A stretch of DNA of 64,000 nucleotides from DAOUMF01 sp034408935 (GCA_034408935.1 DAOUMV010000020.1:1-64000), one strand, 5' to 3'; shown: positions 8,735 through 17,159, counted from the first letter of the stretch. Made by a program: numbers and translations. The notes: generated from the letters alone by a model not told the origin.

Positions 8735-9229
8735 ATGATAAAACGAGTAGTCAATGCTATCCGTCGCAACCATGCCCTGGAGCACGCCACCATAAGCGTC
8801 CTCCTCAGCCGACGCGGCCCCCACACCAGGATCCTGGGCCGGGCGGCGCCCGACGGCTTCTACATCTACGGCGACATCCCTACCGATGCCCTTAGTGAGT
8901 TTGCCCACGAGGGGCTGGCCCGGCTTCAGCGCGGCGAGTCGCAGCTGGCGGTCTCCCCCCTGTGCGGGACCAACCTGGCGGTGGCCGGCATCCTGGCCGG
9001 ACTCGCCTCTCTTTCTGCCATGGGCCGCCGCAGTCGAGTGGAGGGGCTCCCCGGCGCCTTAGTGGCGGCGGTTCTGGCCGTCATCGCCGCTCAACCTCTG
9101 GGCCGGCTGGTCCAGAAGCACCTCACCACGTCGCCGGAACTGGACGGCGTGCGCATCGTCTCCGTAGAGCCGATGGGCAGACGTTTCCCGCGGCTGCACA
9201 AGGTGCGCACCGCGCCCGCACAGGGTTGA
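8735..9229 (+). CDS. DUF6391-like small membrane protein
   Basis: 164 residues. It begins with a conserved-looking NHALEHATISVLLSRR motif, followed by GFYIYGDIPTDAL, a short CGTNL motif and one or two hydrophobic helices (LAVAGILAGLASL; GALVAAVLAVIAAQPLG). This pattern matches uncharacterised DUF6391 proteins of cyanobacteria and Chloroflexota, to my recollection; function unknown. The gene has its own ribosome site (CGGAGG) and a TATACT -10-like hexamer at 8713, suggesting separate transcription. It lies immediately upstream of tRNA-Arg. Confidence 0.6.
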   Translation: MIKRVVNAIRRNHALEHATISVLLSRRGPHTRILGRAAPDGFYIYGDIPTDALSEFAHEGLARLQRGESQLAVSPLCGTNLAVAGILAGLASLSAMGRRSRVEGLPGALVAAVLAVIAAQPLGRLVQKHLTTSPELDGVRIVSVEPMGRRFPRLHKVRTAPAQG

Positions 9230-9268
9230 CTTGACCGGGCGCGCGACGCGGCCCAGAATCACCTAGGT

Positions 9269-9344
9269 GCCCCCGTAGCTCAACGGACAGAGCGGCTGCC
9301 TTCTAAGCAGTTGGTTGGAGGTTCGAGTCCTCCCGGGGGCACCA
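9269..9344 (+). tRNA. tRNA-Arg(TCT)
   Basis: Full cloverleaf. The acceptor GCCCCCG pairs with CGGGGGC. GCTC/GAGC is the D stem, GCTGC/GCAGT the anticodon stem with loop CTTCTAA (anticodon TCT), and GGAGG/CCTCC the T stem with TTCGAGT loop. The 3' CCA is encoded at 9342-9344. Confidence 0.97.
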
Positions 9345-9877
9345 AATCCCACCCTTGAGGGGCGGCAAATGCCGGTTTCCAGATACGAAACTGGAGCGCC
9401 TTCGGGGTCTAGTCCGGCCGAGGCGAGGCCCGTCCCACCGCCCAAAACGACCGTCAGCCTGCCCTCTGAAAACGACTCCAGCCAGATATGGAAGACACTG
9501 ATCTTCTGCCAAAGATGGCCCCTGTCTCTCAGGCAGTAGGGCGCAGGGCCAGGTGCTGGCTGAGGCATAGATGTCCCACAACAACTTGAGCGCCGTACTC
9601 GAGGGAAATGACCCGTGCCCGCGGATCCCAGCCGTATCTGAATGGAGGCGCTTCGCCTTACCAGCAGACCCCCGGACTTCCAGTCTGGCGCTTTCACCTC
9701 CCCCAACATCGCCTCCGCCATCTCGACATGTCTGGACGTGCCGATCTGATAGTGCGTGGTGGTGGCTTCGGTGAGCAGCTGGCGGGCGTTGTCGCGGCCG
9801 CTGGGGCGTGACCGCCGGTAGGCGTTCGGCCCGAACCAGCGTGGTACGCGCAGTTTCTCCATGACGCCGGTGTTCGC
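9345..9877. other. Gene-free stretch between tRNA-Arg and the amt operon
   Basis: About 530 bp with open frames on both strands but no recognisable protein, no convincing ribosome site and no repeats. The minus-strand frame that spans it merely translates the tRNA in reverse at its end. It may be a decayed insertion beside the tRNA gene or long regulatory spacer DNA. Confidence 0.5.
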
Positions 9878-9915
9878 GTAACAAGAACGTAACGCGGGCG
9901 TAACACGGCTGTAAC
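9878..9915 (+). promoter_or_regulatory. Four 11-bp-phased GTAAC half-sites (GlnR-box-like) upstream of amt
   Basis: GTAAC occurs at 9878, 9889, 9900 and 9911, each separated by exactly 6 bp, giving a strict 11-bp period. Actinobacterial GlnR binds alternating GTnAC and GnAAC half-sites with this spacing in front of amt/glnK/glnA; GTAAC satisfies both half-site forms. The block ends 65 bp before the amt ATG. If the TAGGTT hexamer at 9937 is the -10, the sites lie at about -70 to -35, the usual activator position. No GlnR gene is in the window, so the regulator is inferred. Confidence 0.75.
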
Positions 9916-9980
9916 AATGTCTCCCCATCCTGGTGCTAGGTTTCACAAATGGGTGGGCTAACTTCCGATAGGAGCTGTCT

Positions 9981-11270
9981 ATGATGCTCGAAGTGGACAC
10001 CGGCGATACGGCTTGGCTCTTGGCCTCGGCGGCCCTGGTCTTCCTGATGATCCCAGGCCTCGCCTTCTTCTATGGCGGCCTTGTCCGTCAGAAGAACGTC
10101 CTGAGCACGATCATGCACAGCTTCGTGATCATCGCCCTGGTCAGCGTGGTGTGGGTGCTCTGGGGCTACAGCTTGGCCTTCGGGCCGGACCACGGCGGCT
10201 TCATCGGTGACTTCTCCTGGTTCGGCCTGCGCAACGTGGGCAGCGAGCCGAATCCCGACTACAGCGCCACGGTGCCCCATCAGGCCTTTATGGCCTTCCA
10301 GATGATGTTCGCTATCATCACTCCGGCCCTTATCACGGGCGCGTTCGCCGAGAGGGCCAAGTTTGGCACTTTCCTCATCTTCATACTGTTCTGGGTCACC
10401 TTGGTGTACGCGCCGGTGGCCCACTGGGTATGGGCCAAGGACGGCTGGCTGGGCACAAACGGCGGTATGGGCGCCTATGACTTCGCTGGAGGCACGGTCG
10501 TCCACATCAACTCGGGGGTGGCAGCCCTCGCGGCGGCCCTGGTTTTCGGCAAGCGCACGGGCTTCGGCAGGTCGCCCATGGAGCCCCACAACATCCCGTT
10601 CGTGGTCCTGGGGGCGGGCCTGCTGTGGTTCGGTTGGTTTGGCTTCAACGCCGGCAGCGCCCTAGCCTCCGACGGCGCAGCGGCCAACGCCTTCGTGCAG
10701 ACCAACACGGCGGCAGGAGCGGCGGCTCTCACATGGATTGCCATGAGCTGGCTATTGCAGCGGGCGCCCAGTGTGACAGGGGCAGCCGCTGGAGCAGTCG
10801 CTGGGCTGGTGGCCATCACCCCCGCTTCCGGCTTCGTCGGAGCGTGGGAGCACGGTGACGGTTATCTGAACATCATGCCAGCCATCCTCATTGGGCTCGG
10901 CGCCGGCTTCATCTGCTATCTAGCCGCTAGTCTGCGCGACCGCCTGGGTCTAGACGACGCCCTGGACGTCTGGGCCGTCCACGGCGTCGGCGGCACCTGG
11001 GGCGCGTTCGCCACGGGTCTCTTCGCCAGTGGCGCCATCACCGCTGCTACTGGTTTCCACGGCGGCATCGGCGGTGCCATCGATGGCAGGCCGGAACAGT
11101 TGCTTGCCCAGCTAGCCGGTATCGGCGCTACCTGGGGGTACTCCTTCGTCATGACCTTCGGAATCCTGAAGGTTCTGGATTGGTTCTCAACCGTGCGAGT
11201 CTCGCCCAGGGAGGAGCTTGTGGGCATAGACCTTGCCCAGCACGGGGAGCGAGCTTATGGCTCCTGGTAG
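9981..11270 (+). CDS. amt: Ammonium transporter Amt
   Basis: 429 residues, about 11 membrane helices and no cleaved signal. Family landmarks are FFYGGLVRQKNVLS in helix 1-2, ITGAFAERAKF, AYDFAGGTVVHINSG (twin-His 1 and the conserved Asp), GLLWFGWFGFNAGSA, and DVWAVHGVGGTWG (twin-His 2). Amt trimers conduct ammonium/ammonia into the cell and are blocked by PII. The PII gene follows 38 bp downstream, the usual amt-glnK pairing. Two consecutive ATGs (9981, 9984) could start it; a TAGGAG ribosome site lies just before. Expression is probably under nitrogen control through the four GTAAC half-sites. Confidence 0.96.
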   Translation: MMLEVDTGDTAWLLASAALVFLMIPGLAFFYGGLVRQKNVLSTIMHSFVIIALVSVVWVLWGYSLAFGPDHGGFIGDFSWFGLRNVGSEPNPDYSATVPHQAFMAFQMMFAIITPALITGAFAERAKFGTFLIFILFWVTLVYAPVAHWVWAKDGWLGTNGGMGAYDFAGGTVVHINSGVAALAAALVFGKRTGFGRSPMEPHNIPFVVLGAGLLWFGWFGFNAGSALASDGAAANAFVQTNTAAGAAALTWIAMSWLLQRAPSVTGAAAGAVAGLVAITPASGFVGAWEHGDGYLNIMPAILIGLGAGFICYLAASLRDRLGLDDALDVWAVHGVGGTWGAFATGLFASGAITAATGFHGGIGGAIDGRPEQLLAQLAGIGATWGYSFVMTFGILKVLDWFSTVRVSPREELVGIDLAQHGERAYGSW

Positions 11271-11308
11271 GCCATGAGACGAGCAGAGGAATCGCTAAGG
11301 GAGTAGCC

Positions 11309-11647
11309 ATGAAAAGAGTCGAGGCGATTGTCCGAGAAGAGAAGTTGGTTGACATCAAGGATTCCCTGGATAGGGCGGGCATCCCATCGTTCAACATCAC
11401 CCCGGTCAGGGGGCGCGGCCGCCAGCGTGGGGAGACTTTCTGGCGAGGCACATCGATCTTCCCCGCCGATATCCTACCCAAGCTCAAGATGGACGTCGTC
11501 GTGAAGGATGAGGAGGTAGAGAAGGTCATTGACGCCATCATGAAGGGGGCTTGGACGGGGGACGTAGGAGACGGCAAGATCTTTGTCTCCCCAATGCAGG
11601 AAGTGGTCCGGATACGGACGGGGGAGCGGGGCGATGTCGCGATTTAG
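11309..11647 (+). CDS. glnK: PII nitrogen signal protein, GlnK type, lacking the T-loop tyrosine
   Basis: 112 residues, the full PII length. Seen: MKRVEAIVREEKL at the start, the T-loop from GRGRQRGETFWRGTSIFPADILPK, and the C-terminal signature GDGKIFV…VRIRTGERG. Gln39 and Lys58, used for 2-oxoglutarate binding, are present. By simple gap-free counting, residue 51, the uridylylated Tyr of proteobacterial PII, is Phe, and there is no other Tyr in the T-loop (46 is Arg). It can probably bind 2-oxoglutarate and ATP/ADP and gate Amt, but cannot be uridylylated at Tyr51. It sits between amt and an unknown gene whose likely start overlaps the PII stop. Confidence 0.95.
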   Translation: MKRVEAIVREEKLVDIKDSLDRAGIPSFNITPVRGRGRQRGETFWRGTSIFPADILPKLKMDVVVKDEEVEKVIDAIMKGAWTGDVGDGKIFVSPMQEVVRIRTGERGDVAI

Positions 11648-12671
11648 CTGGAAGAGCATACAGAAGAACATGAAGAGCATGGGAGGGGGAGCGATGCACT
11701 TCGATATTCGGGTGAGCAAGAACCTTGGCTATGAGGAGGGCTCGCAGAGCCAACCTCGATACTTCTTCGAGGTGGATTTGAGCGCCGTCCTGCCGGGCGA
11801 GGGACGCACGACGAGTCTGCCCATCTTCTGGAAGCCCAACCGGGGTCAGCATCTCCTGGTCAAGGAACTGTACTCGACGCGGATCCTGGGCACCACCCTG
11901 GAAAAAGCAAACCTTGTTGCCCTGGAGCGAGTCGTCCCCGAAGCCATCGAGGCGGTGATCGACTATGGCACTCTGCCCTACTACATCCTGTCGCTGCCCA
12001 TATGGGACAAACTGCCGATCTATCTCAGCGGCGGCAAGCTCTGCCTCCACTTGCCCGACGGACCTACTCTGACCGCCGAGGACATCAGCCAGCTCTGGCA
12101 GAGGCTGGGCGATCATATGTTGCGCATCGGAAAGCTGCAGTCCAAGCAGGAGATCGAGGTCAGCATCGTTCTCTGGAAGGACCTCCAGACATATCCGATG
12201 GCTCTCGCGTTCGGCAACGGCAAGACCTGGATACCAATCTTTAGCCAGCCCTCCGTCCAGGGCCTCAGGCTGAACTACGATGTCATCGGCGTCCCCTCCC
12301 GCTTCCTGGATGTGGCGGAGATCTTTGCCCTGCGCCGGGAGATAGCCGCCGATCTGGTCGCCAGCAGAGCCATGACCTCCCCTTTTGACCTCAAGATAGA
12401 ACAGATGAGGGAAGAAGTCTGGGAAGCCCTAGAGGGGCATGTGAAGCCCAGCGGCTACGTCCTGAGCTACTTCGGCGAAGATGCTCGGGTGGAGATGCCT
12501 GTTTATGAGGTCGATGGTGAGACTTTCGCCTTGGACAGAAACAGCAAGCCGAGCCTTATCTTCTCATCAAACTTCGATGATCTGCTGCACCACGTAACAG
12601 AGGAACTAATACGGGCAAGGAGGCTCCCCAGGGCCACGATTCTGACCCTGGAGGAGACCGCCAGCCCCTAG
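11634..12671 (+). CDS. Unknown protein between PII and flotillin genes
   Basis: 345 residues from ATG 11634, which overlaps the PII stop by 14 bp and is preceded by GGGGGAG. Another good start (MHFDIRVSK, 11694) follows GGGAGGGGGAG. There is no signal peptide or transmembrane helix. The sequence is mixed alpha/beta with segments such as RYFFEVDLSAVLPGEG, GTLPYYILSLPIWDKLP and FALRREIAADLVASRA. I do not recognise a family or catalytic motif. Position inside an amt-PII-flotillin-GS operon suggests a role tied to nitrogen sensing or membrane assembly; it might be a PII target or a partner of the flotillin encoded 18 bp downstream (inference only). Confidence 0.75.
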   Translation: MSRFSWKSIQKNMKSMGGGAMHFDIRVSKNLGYEEGSQSQPRYFFEVDLSAVLPGEGRTTSLPIFWKPNRGQHLLVKELYSTRILGTTLEKANLVALERVVPEAIEAVIDYGTLPYYILSLPIWDKLPIYLSGGKLCLHLPDGPTLTAEDISQLWQRLGDHMLRIGKLQSKQEIEVSIVLWKDLQTYPMALAFGNGKTWIPIFSQPSVQGLRLNYDVIGVPSRFLDVAEIFALRREIAADLVASRAMTSPFDLKIEQMREEVWEALEGHVKPSGYVLSYFGEDARVEMPVYEVDGETFALDRNSKPSLIFSSNFDDLLHHVTEELIRARRLPRATILTLEETASP

Positions 12672-12689
12672 GAGGAAGGAGGCAGAACG

Positions 12690-14108
12690 GTGAAAACCGA
12701 GACGCCCATTTGGCTAGTAATCCTGGCCATTGTGTTCTTCCCCGTAACCCTGGCAGTGGCCGCCGCCAGGTATGTGAAAGCGGGGCCCAACGAGGTCCTC
12801 ATCATATCCGGCCGCAAGACCACTTTCGTCGATAGCGATGGCCAGCGAAGGGAATCGGGGTATCGCATTGTGCGCGGTGGCGGCACCGTGGTCTGGCCCA
12901 TCATCGAGTCGCTCAGGACCCTGTCTCTCGAGCTGATGAACCTGGAAGTGAAAACGCCCGAGGTGTACACCGTGCACGGGGTGCCGGTGGCCGTTGATGG
13001 GGTGGTCCAGATCAAGGTGAGGGGAGACGACGAGTCGATCGCCCTTGCCGCCGAGCAGTTCCTGTCCAGGCCCCTGGAAGACGTCATGAAGACGGCGGTG
13101 CAGGTCTGCGATGGCCACCTGCGGGCGGTCCTGGGCGCCTCCACGATCGAGGATATCTACACCAAACGAACCGAGTTCGCTGGCGAGGTCAAGAAAGCGG
13201 CCAGCATCGACCTGGGCAAGATGGGCCTGGAGATCATCTCCCTGACCATCAAGGTCATCAGTGACCCCAGGGGCTACCTGGAGGCCCTGGGCCGCCCCCG
13301 CGCCGCCCAGGTCAAGCGCGATGCCATCATCGGTGAGGCCAGCGCCGACGAAGAGGCCAAGACCTTCCGCTACCAGGCCGATACCAAGATCGAGGAAGCC
13401 AGGCGCGATCACGAGATGAAGCGCGCTGAGTATGAGGCGGAGATCAGTGAGGTCAAGGCGCAGGCCGACCTGGCCTACGACCTTCAGCGGCTCAAGACCG
13501 CCCAGGCAGTCAAAGAGGAGGAGGTCCGCCTCGGCATCGTCGAGAAGGAGATGCAGACCGAACTGGAGGAGAAGGAGATCATCCGCAGGGAGCGAGAGCT
13601 CCTGGCCGAAATTGTCAAGCCCGCCGAGGCGGAGCGCCAGCGCATCGAGACCCTGGCCACCGCCGAGAAACAGCGGCAGGAGACGGAGGCCGCAGGCGAA
13701 GCGGAGGCCATCAGGGCCCGCGGTTTCGCCGAGGCCGAGGTGATAAAGCAGAAGGGGCTCTCCGAGGCGGAGACGATGAGCGAGAAGGCCAGCGCCTGGG
13801 GCGAGTACAACGAGGCCGCCGTCAGCGAGATGTTCGTCAACATCCTGCCCAAGATGGCGGAGGCCGTGTCTGCGCCCCTGGCCAAGACGGACAAGATAGT
13901 GATCGTGTCCAACGGCGGCGGTGACTCCGTTGGCGCCGGGGCCAGCAAGATCACCAGAGACGTTACCAACGTTATCGCCCAGCTCCCGCCTATGGTGGAA
14001 GCCCTGACGGGCGTCAAGCTGGAGGAGCTCGTGAAGCGCCTGCCGGGACTGAGAGGAGGCACCAAGAATGGCCCAGAGAGTAGAGGTAGTGAAGAAGCCG
14101 GATCTTGA
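12690..14108 (+). CDS. Flotillin-like SPFH/band-7 membrane protein
   Basis: 472 residues starting at GTG 12690 with a very strong GGAGGAAGGAGG ribosome site. One N-terminal hydrophobic anchor (residues 8-26) is followed by the SPFH domain (YVKAGPNEVLIISG…; VHGVPVAVDGVVQIKV). A long Glu/Ala/Arg-rich coiled coil (residues about 215-390) carries the AEAEAIRARGFAEAE repeats typical of flotillins, and there is a short C-terminal tail. Flotillins form large membrane cages or microdomains. Its 3' end overlaps the next gene (glnA) by 41 bp, so translation is coupled to glutamine synthetase, an unusual association. A link between membrane scaffold and Amt/PII is inference. Confidence 0.92.
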   Translation: MKTETPIWLVILAIVFFPVTLAVAAARYVKAGPNEVLIISGRKTTFVDSDGQRRESGYRIVRGGGTVVWPIIESLRTLSLELMNLEVKTPEVYTVHGVPVAVDGVVQIKVRGDDESIALAAEQFLSRPLEDVMKTAVQVCDGHLRAVLGASTIEDIYTKRTEFAGEVKKAASIDLGKMGLEIISLTIKVISDPRGYLEALGRPRAAQVKRDAIIGEASADEEAKTFRYQADTKIEEARRDHEMKRAEYEAEISEVKAQADLAYDLQRLKTAQAVKEEEVRLGIVEKEMQTELEEKEIIRRERELLAEIVKPAEAERQRIETLATAEKQRQETEAAGEAEAIRARGFAEAEVIKQKGLSEAETMSEKASAWGEYNEAAVSEMFVNILPKMAEAVSAPLAKTDKIVIVSNGGGDSVGAGASKITRDVTNVIAQLPPMVEALTGVKLEELVKRLPGLRGGTKNGPESRGSEEAGS

Positions 14109-15522
14109 GTCCCCCGGAGAGGTCATCGCCTTCTGTCGTGAGAAAGGACTTCAAATAGTCGACCTGAAGTTCACCGACCTGCCCGGGATGATGCAGCATT
14201 TCTCCATCCCGATGGAGGAACTCAGCGAGAGCCTCTTCAGCTCCGGCGTGGGTTTCGACGGCTCCAGCCTGCGCGGCTTCCAAGCCATCAACGAAAGCGA
14301 CATGCTGTTGTTCCCGGATCCCACCTCTGCCTTCGTGGACCCCATCTACAGCGTGCCGACTCTCTCGCTGCTCTGTGATCTCAAGGATCCCCTGACCAGG
14401 GGCCCCTACTGGCGGAGCCCTCGCCACACGGCGGAGAAGGCGGAGGCCTACCTGCAGTCCACCGGCATCGGCGACACCGCCTACTGCGGCCCTGAGGTGG
14501 AGTTCTTCATCTTCGACAGCGTCCGCTATGACGTCCAGGGACACCACTCCTTCTACTACATCGACTCCGAGGAGGGGATCTGGAATTCGGGCAAGGACGG
14601 TGGCCAGAACCTGGGCCATCGGCCCCGCTCGAAGGAAGGCTACGTACCCACCCCGCCGGTGGACAGCCTGCAAGACCTTCGCTCTGAGGCCATCCTGAAG
14701 ATGATGCAGGTGGGCATCGATGTCGAGCTCCACCACCACGAAGTAGCCACGGCGGGACAGGGCGAGATCGACATGCGTTACGGGCGCCTCACCCGCATGG
14801 CGGATCAGGTGATGCTCTACAAGTACATCCTCAAGAACGTAGCCCATCAGCACGGAAAGACCGTCACGTTCATGCCCAAGCCCATCTTTGGAGATAACGG
14901 GACGGGCATGCACGTTCACATCAGCGTGTGGAAGAATGGCGAGAACCTTTTTTGGGATCCTGAGGGCTACGCTCAGCTCAGCCTCCAGGGCATGTATTTC
15001 ATCGGCGGTCTTCTGAAGCATTCGCCGGCGTTGGCGGCCCTGGTCGCTCCTACCGCTAACTCCTATCGCCGACTGGTGCCGGGCTATGAGGCGCCCGTGA
15101 ACCTCGTCTACTCACAGCGCAATCGCAGCGCCTGCGTCCGTATCCCCATGTACGGCTTGAGCCCTGCCGCCAAGCGGGTGGAGTTCCGGGCCCCCGACCC
15201 TTCGTGCAATCCGTATCTGGCCTTCGCGGCTATTCTCATGGCCGGCCTGGACGGCATCATGAACGAGATCGATCCCGGCGACCCTATGGACGTGGACATC
15301 TACGAGCTGCCCCCAGACGAGGTGGCTCGCATTCAGACCGTCCCCGGCAGTCTGGAGCAGGTATTGGACGCCCTGGAAAGGGATTGTGAGTTCCTCTTGC
15401 GCGGCGATGTGTTTACAGAGGATCTGCTGCGTACCTGGATCGAGTACAAGCGGACTCAGGAGGTGGAGCCCCTCCGCCTGAGGCCACACCCTTACGAGTT
15501 CTACATGTACTACGACATCTAG
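14068..15522 (+). CDS. glnA: Glutamine synthetase, GSI-beta-like
   Basis: 484 residues. GS landmarks in order: GVGFDGSSLRGF; PEVEFFIFD (metal-binding Glu); HHHEVATAGQGEID; FMPKPIFGDNGTGMHVHIS (ATP/Glu site); RLVPGYEAPVNL; KRVEFRAPDPSCNPYLAFAA. The length, the PPVDSLQDLRSE segment and the C-terminus HPYEFYMYYDI fit the GSI-beta subtype. The region of the adenylylation loop reads VDIYELPPDE, so the target Tyr seems conserved. It makes glutamine from glutamate, ammonia and ATP using the ammonium delivered by the upstream Amt. The start overlaps the flotillin gene and has AGAGGAGG in front. Confidence 0.95.
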   Translation: MAQRVEVVKKPDLESPGEVIAFCREKGLQIVDLKFTDLPGMMQHFSIPMEELSESLFSSGVGFDGSSLRGFQAINESDMLLFPDPTSAFVDPIYSVPTLSLLCDLKDPLTRGPYWRSPRHTAEKAEAYLQSTGIGDTAYCGPEVEFFIFDSVRYDVQGHHSFYYIDSEEGIWNSGKDGGQNLGHRPRSKEGYVPTPPVDSLQDLRSEAILKMMQVGIDVELHHHEVATAGQGEIDMRYGRLTRMADQVMLYKYILKNVAHQHGKTVTFMPKPIFGDNGTGMHVHISVWKNGENLFWDPEGYAQLSLQGMYFIGGLLKHSPALAALVAPTANSYRRLVPGYEAPVNLVYSQRNRSACVRIPMYGLSPAAKRVEFRAPDPSCNPYLAFAAILMAGLDGIMNEIDPGDPMDVDIYELPPDEVARIQTVPGSLEQVLDALERDCEFLLRGDVFTEDLLRTWIEYKRTQEVEPLRLRPHPYEFYMYYDI

Positions 15523-15553
15523 CCTCGCCCAGTGGGCCAGGAGGCGGACAATC

Positions 15554-16903
15554 ATGGCCGGCGATGGTGCAAGCAGGGACTACGTGCTCCAGACGGTCCG
15601 GGAGCACGAGGTCAAGTTCGTTCGCCTCTGGTTCACTGACATCCTGGGCAATCTGAAGAGCGTCGCCATTCCAGCGGGGGAACTGGAGGCCTCGCTGGAG
15701 GAGGGCATGGGCTTTGATGGCTCTTCCATCGAGGGATTCGCCCGCATCGACGAGACCGAGATGATCGCTATGCCCGATCCTGCCACGTTCGCCCTCCTCC
15801 CCTGGCGACCCCAAGAGATGCGCGTGGCCCGAATGTTCTGTGACATCCTCCTCCCTGACGGCCGCCCCTTCGAGGGCGATCCCCGATACGTCCTCAAGAG
15901 CAACCTGAAGCGGGCCTCTGACTTGGGCTTCGCGTTCTACGTGGCGCCGGAGCTGGAGTACTTTTGCTTTGAGAACGGAGCGGACCCGCAGCCGCTGGAC
16001 AGGGGCGGCTACTTCGACCTCACCCCGCTGGAACAGGCCACGGAACTGCGGCGGGAGACCCTCCTGGCCGTGAAGGGTATGGGCATAGAGGTGGAGCGGA
16101 GCCACCACGAGGGCGCCTCCAGCCAGCACGAGATAGACCTCCGTTCCACCGACGCCCTCATTATGGCGGACAACACGATGACGGTTCGCCAGGTCGTGAA
16201 GGAGGTCGCCCTCAGGCACGGCGTGTATGCCACCTTCATGCCCAAGCCGCTGGTCGACCAAAACGGCTCCGGCATGCACGTCCACCAGTCACTATTCGAG
16301 GGTGAGCGTAACGCCTTCTTCGATGCCGAAGCGCCCCATCATTTGTCGGCCCTGGCCCGTGGGTACATCGTTGGCCTGCTGCATCATGCTCGGGAGATCA
16401 CCCTTGTCACCAATCAGTGGGTGAACTCCTACAAGCGGCTCGTGCCCGGCCTCGGACCCCTGGGCTTCGAGGCTCCCGTCTATGTCTCCTGGGCTGTAAG
16501 GAATCGTTCCGACCTTGTTCGCGTACCGGAGTACAGGTTGGGGAGGGAGCAGGCCATCAGCATCGAATATCGGGCCCCGGACCCGGCCTGCAACCCCTAC
16601 CTAGCCTTCGCCGCGATGCTGGCTGCGGGCCTGGATGGCGTTGAGAAAGGGTACCCGTGCCCGGACCCTGTAGAGGAGAACGTCTACGACATGAGCGAGG
16701 AACAGCGCCAGGAGCGGGGCATCGCCCCCCTTCCGGGAAGCCTGGTCGAGGCGATCCAGTCCGCGCAAGAGAGCGATCTACTGCGCCGCTGCCTGGGCGA
16801 CCACCTGTTCCACAGCCTATTGACCAACAAGGAGATCGAGTGGTGGGACTATCGCCGCCAGGTGACTGACTATGAACTCAAGCGCTACCTGCCAGTCCTG
16901 TGA
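15554..16903 (+). CDS. glnA: Second glutamine synthetase, GSI-alpha-like
   Basis: 449 residues, 31 bp downstream of the first glnA. Motifs: GMGFDGSSIEGFARIDETEM, PELEYFCFE, SHHEGASSQHEID, FMPKPLVDQNGSGMHVHQS, SIEYRAPDPACNPYLAFAAML, VYDMSEEQRQERGIAPLPGSL. The shorter length and the NVYDMSEE…RGI loop fit GSI-alpha (the feedback-inhibited Bacillus-like type) and lack the beta-type NLYDLP loop. It may be a second ammonia-assimilating GS with different regulation or a gamma-glutamyl ligase for another amine. The divergence between the two GS genes argues against recent duplication. Confidence 0.92.
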   Translation: MAGDGASRDYVLQTVREHEVKFVRLWFTDILGNLKSVAIPAGELEASLEEGMGFDGSSIEGFARIDETEMIAMPDPATFALLPWRPQEMRVARMFCDILLPDGRPFEGDPRYVLKSNLKRASDLGFAFYVAPELEYFCFENGADPQPLDRGGYFDLTPLEQATELRRETLLAVKGMGIEVERSHHEGASSQHEIDLRSTDALIMADNTMTVRQVVKEVALRHGVYATFMPKPLVDQNGSGMHVHQSLFEGERNAFFDAEAPHHLSALARGYIVGLLHHAREITLVTNQWVNSYKRLVPGLGPLGFEAPVYVSWAVRNRSDLVRVPEYRLGREQAISIEYRAPDPACNPYLAFAAMLAAGLDGVEKGYPCPDPVEENVYDMSEEQRQERGIAPLPGSLVEAIQSAQESDLLRRCLGDHLFHSLLTNKEIEWWDYRRQVTDYELKRYLPVL

Positions 16904-16942
16904 CCCCATCCGCCGCCCGGGTGTGCTCGGGTCCGAGGGCGG

Positions 16943-17037
16943 CCCGTCGAGTCCCACGGGCACTTGTCGTAGTAGCCGAAGAAGTGGTGCCGAGGGCTGC
17001 GGGTCAGGCTGTGAACGGAGCGCTCCACGTCGGCCAT
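16943..17037 (-). pseudogene. 5' remnant of a propeller-type gene (HHFFGYYDKCPWD motif)
   Basis: On the minus strand an ATG at 17037 opens ADVERSVHSLTRSPRHHFFGYYDKCPWDSTGR, then the frame loses sense and soon stops (16885). The HHFFGYYDKxPWDxTGR pattern resembles, to my recollection, the very start of long propeller-type proteins found in Planctomycetes and relatives; everything beyond residue about 32 is missing. This looks like a truncated gene head left between the glnA pair and the glycosidase gene. Confidence 0.5.
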
Positions 17038-17159
17038 TATAAGGCCTGCCGTGGAGTTGACACGGGCCACGTGAGGCGGCGTCAGCCTCATTGCCCGTCG
17101 ATGGGCCACGCGATAGGATGGGACAACGGCGGGCCCAGGCGGAAGGGAATGGTGGGACA

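Noticed and set aside
9263..10000. Long minus-strand open frame over tRNA-Arg and the amt leader
   Set aside because: Its C-terminal part is simply the reverse translation of the tRNA gene, and the rest has no recognisable motif and crosses the GTAAC operator and amt start.
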